Source: Lates calcarifer (taxonomy: Eukaryota; Chordata; Actinopteri; Centropomidae). Taken from it: a DNA stretch of 64,000 nt. The stretch lies in contig NC_066844.1 of the NCBI RefSeq assembly GCF_001640805.2, forward strand, positions 3,008,431-3,072,430, in the 5' to 3' direction. Below the pieces are notes generated by a model. The model was not told the origin of the DNA. It did not search any database and worked only from the letters and a program-made list of their open reading frames with translations. Both the position numbers and the translations under genes were made by a program. Positions within the stretch are counted from its first letter, which is position 1, and every line of letters begins with the position of its first letter. Positions 62,919 through 64,000 of the stretch are shown piece by piece.

Positions 62919-63174
62919 TGCATGTGTGTTTGTGTATGTTTGTGTGCACCCCCCCCCCACACTCTATAGCCTTTCTCATGGAAATTGGCAAGCAAATTGT
63001 GTGCACCTATGACCTATAACTCTCTCTCTCACACACACAGCCACACATAGACACACACACACTCACACTCACACACACAAACACACACACACACACACAC
63101 AGCTGTCTGTGCTATTTCTGACTACCCAGACTGTCGAGTCATCCGAGGACCGAGAAAGGAGGGGGGGAGAGGAA

Positions 63175-63690
63175 TTAGCAAGCTTCTCTCTCTCTTCCTG
63201 CCCTTTTCTCCTTCCCTTTCTTCTCTTTTCATCACTGATTTTTTTCTTTCTCTCCTTCTCCCCTTTCTCCGTCTGTCGCTCCAATATAAGCTTTCTTTTT
63301 TCTGTCCTTCCTTACTCGATCATTTCCTTCCCTTTCTTTCTGCTCCTTTGCATCTAAGCCTCTCAGACGTCTCTTATTCTCTTGCTCCCTCTCTCATGTC
63401 CTACCCTTTCTTTATCCTTTCCTTCCTTCCTTTCCTTCCTCCTCCACTGCATCCTTTCTCCCCCTCTCCTTTCCAACTACTTTCCACTCTTTTTCTCCAC
63501 TCCCTCCTTCCTCCCCACAATATTTTCTTCCTTCCACTCTTTCTCTACTCCATCCTCTCTCTCCTACCCTCATATCATCCTCTCATCCACCCCTCCCTCT
63601 GTTCTCCTGACCCCCTCCTACCCCCCATCCCTCCTCCCCTTCCCCTCTGTCTGTCTGCTCTCTCTGAGCCATCTGACTCGGCAATGACCG
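63175..63690. repeat. ~500-bp polypyrimidine tract
   Basis: Almost entirely C/T on the plus strand (ctttcctt, ccctctct, tcctccc). The long Ser/Leu/Pro-rich frames on plus are artefacts of composition. Confidence 0.85.
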
Positions 63691-63837
63691 CCTGTGACCT
63701 TTAGCTGAATGCAGGAGGAGGAGGAGGTGGAGGAGGAGGCAGATAGACGGAGAGCAGGCAGCGGATGACAAATGAGCTAATTGCTTTAGATTAACCATGG
63801 AGTGTCTGCCTGCCTGCCAGGCTTACAGCCTCCTCCT

Positions 63838-63845
63838 GTCTAGAC
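63838..63845. promoter_or_regulatory. Palindromic Smad-binding element
   Basis: Perfect GTCTAGAC within TGTCTAGACA, 150 bp past the polypyrimidine tract. Confidence 0.4.
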
Positions 63846-64000
63846 AACAGCACAGAGGGAGGGAAGAGATCAGCAGTCTCTCTCATGCAGCATGACCAGG
63901 AAGTGAAAATATTTTAATAGGTTTTTTGTTGCTGTTGTTGTTGTTTGCTTCAAAGTTGTACAAGGAGACTTGTGAAGAACTGAGGAAGTACTGTATAACT

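Larger units (their letters stand above)
43105..64000 (+). other. pmepa1: pmepa1 intron 1 (incomplete)
   Basis: About 20.9 kb after the GTGAGT donor. I looked for the next coding exon (ELEFVQIIIIVVV-type transmembrane text) and did not find it, so the intron runs past the right edge. It contains dispersed repeats, SINE fragments, many GT/CA microsatellites, Smad-type palindromes and the 52-kb array. A long first intron fits the human gene. Confidence 0.75.

Noticed and set aside
62649..63012. 103-residue frames on both strands
   Set aside because: Made of His-Thr and Cys-Val repeats from (CA)n/(GT)n microsatellites.
43105..64000. Second coding exon of pmepa1
   Set aside because: No segment encoding the conserved ELEF..hydrophobic run was found on the plus strand; the exon is taken to lie beyond the window.

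Overview
The window is nuclear DNA of a ray-finned fish, most likely a percomorph teleost. It is intron-rich, with canonical GT/AG splice sites, many (CA)n/(GT)n microsatellites and several dispersed repeats typical of percomorph genomes. I see no rRNA, tRNA gene, CRISPR array, operon or prokaryotic feature. Three kinds of protein gene are supported; almost all other long open frames are shadows of exons or simple-sequence artefacts.

Layout. (1) 1-20.7 kb, minus strand: two tandem transglutaminase genes. Copy A (111-9601) runs off the left edge, with only its last exon missing. Copy B (12432-20696) has all 15 coding exons. Both keep the Cys/His/Asp triad and closest resemble TGM5-like enzymes. 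Each carries one single-base frameshift near the 3' end, at different places: exon 13 in A and exon 12 in B. (2) 21.9-26.7 kb, minus strand: a complete 11-exon ccndbp1 gene encoding 344 residues. The neighbourhood CCNDBP1-TGM5/TGM7/EPB42 matches human 15q15. A decayed copy of the ccndbp1 last exon lies upstream of copy A (11341-11450), so the duplicated unit was a transglutaminase gene plus the 3' end of ccndbp1. (3) 26.7-42.4 kb: intergenic DNA with microsatellites, purine/pyrimidine tracts, a MITE, a tRNA-type SINE, a ~60-bp minisatellite and two perfect CTCF-consensus sites. (4) 42.4 kb to the end, plus strand: 5' region and first coding exon of pmepa1 (43008-43104), then more than 20.8 kb of its intron 1. 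I did not find exon 2.

How it fits together. The transglutaminases would make calcium-dependent protein cross-links. CCNDBP1 is a cyclin-D1-binding negative regulator of proliferation. PMEPA1 is a membrane feedback inhibitor of TGF-beta/Smad signalling and is itself a Smad target. The most interesting non-genic signals are in pmepa1 intron 1: four perfect palindromic Smad elements (GTCTAGAC), a half-site cluster just downstream of exon 1, and a degenerate ~1 kb array built on a TTAATTAGTCTGAG core. No wholly new biological system is evident. Exon borders were read by eye from splice sites, phase and protein-family similarity; no alignment or search was run.
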